A stretch of 14,817 bases of DNA, taken from Ruminococcus sp. Lineage in GTDB: Bacteria > Bacillota > Clostridia > Oscillospirales > Ruminococcaceae. The first letter of the stretch is position 1, and every line of letters starts with the position of its first letter. The notes below the pieces were generated by a model. The model ran no database searches. It worked only from the letters and a program-made list of their open reading frames with translations, and was not told the origin of the DNA. Both the position numbers and the translations under genes were made by a program. Location: the NCBI GenBank assembly GCA_003488415.1, contig DNLQ01000224.1, positions 1-14,817 of the forward strand. Reading direction: 5' to 3'. Below are positions 14,531-14,817 of this stretch, piece after piece.

Positions 14531-14563
14531 ATGAGTAATCATTATCAGAAAGGGAGTGAGTAG
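14531..14563 (+). CDS. Possible 10-residue upstream ORF
   Basis: ATG at 14531 opens a 10-codon frame ending at TAG (14561-14563), one base before the ATG of the exported protein and in a different frame. The upstream sequence GTGAGAAG is only a weak ribosome site. It could couple translation into the downstream gene, but an accidental frame is at least as likely. Confidence 0.2.
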   Translation: MSNHYQKGSE

Positions 14564-14564
14564 G

Positions 14565-14817
14565 ATGAATAAAGGTCTGCTATATTTACTACAGCGTTTC
14601 ACGTCACTGTTCCTTTGTCTGTCGCTCCTGCTCACGCCGGCTGATATGGGAAAGCTGATAGAGAATACCGCTGAGACCACCGAAGAGTACACAGAAATGA
14701 CTGAACCTGAGGAAACGACCTCTGGCGGCGAGGAGGCTGCGGCTGAAGCCGAAGAAACTACAGTCCAACCCGAAACGACTGAGATCATGGAGCCGGAAGA
14801 GACATCCGGAGCTGAAG
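14565..14817 (+). CDS. Exported Thr/Glu-rich protein, N-terminal part only
   Basis: The frame is open to the window edge, giving the first 84 residues. AAGGGAG lies 8 bases before the ATG. The first ~24 residues look like a signal peptide: a short charged start (MNKGLLYLLQRF), a hydrophobic core (LFLCLSLLL) and a likely cleavage region after TPA. From about residue 35 the sequence is low-complexity, acidic and Thr-rich (repeated ETTEE/PEET-like units), typical of linkers or stalks in secreted or cell-wall proteins of Ruminococcus-like bacteria. The functional domain lies beyond the window, so no function can be assigned. Its upstream region is unusually rich in repeats and promoter boxes, which suggests tight control. 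Confidence 0.75.
   Translation, partial: MNKGLLYLLQRFTSLFLCLSLLLTPADMGKLIENTAETTEEYTEMTEPEETTSGGEEAAAEAEETTVQPETTEIMEPEETSGAE

Noticed and set aside
14489..14788. Minus-strand 99-codon frame with Ser/Val-rich sequence
   Set aside because: It is the reverse shadow of the Thr/Glu-rich exported protein, and it ends in the promoter region of that gene.
1..14817. CRISPR array, insertion sequence, prophage or integrative element
   Set aside because: No regularly spaced repeats with unique spacers, no transposase or integrase, and no target-site duplication were seen. The partial tRNA at the left edge could serve as an integration site, but nothing in the window supports an insertion.

Overview
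The window looks like chromosome from a gut-type Clostridia/Oscillospiraceae bacterium, probably Ruminococcus-like. This is inferred from the moderate GC content, strong AGGAGG-type ribosome sites, consensus TTGACA/TATAAT promoters, a secreted protein with a Thr/Glu-rich tail, and the character of the proteins. No 16S or other species marker is present.

Left part (1-5811). The first 23 bases are the 5' end of a tRNA gene on the minus strand (probably tRNA-Arg) with its own promoter. A minus-strand MATE-family exporter follows. A divergent promoter region then drives a rightward housekeeping run: fhs (formate-tetrahydrofolate ligase), tsaE and tsaB (tRNA t6A synthesis), rpiB (ribose-5-phosphate isomerase B) and upp (uracil phosphoribosyltransferase). 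It ends at a 16-bp perfect hairpin. The genes are overlapping or tightly spaced and combine one-carbon/purine supply, tRNA modification, pentose phosphate and pyrimidine salvage.

Middle (5812-6889). A leftward alpha/beta hydrolase with a perfect-consensus promoter is divergent from the next operon. The 271-bp region between them holds two opposed promoters, a perfect 7-1-7 palindrome, and four 11-bp-spaced repeats just upstream of a second -10 box.

Right part (6890-14159). This is a five-gene operon: ABC ATPase, 840-aa FtsX/MacB-type permease with two large extracytoplasmic loops, an exported serine (beta-lactamase-fold) hydrolase with an unusually short N-terminus and an extra ~300-aa C-terminal region, an OmpR-family response regulator and a HAMP histidine kinase. 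The likely logic is envelope sensing by the kinase, activation of the operon through the 11-bp repeats, and an ABC machine working with an exported serine hydrolase. The substrate is unknown. This is the best candidate in the window for an undescribed system.

Right end (14160-14817). A structured, terminator-ending stretch is followed by a repeat-rich regulatory region: three 25-bp units, a promoter, three 11-bp TTCATA repeats and a second -10 box. These precede the start of an exported Thr/Glu-rich protein that runs off the window.
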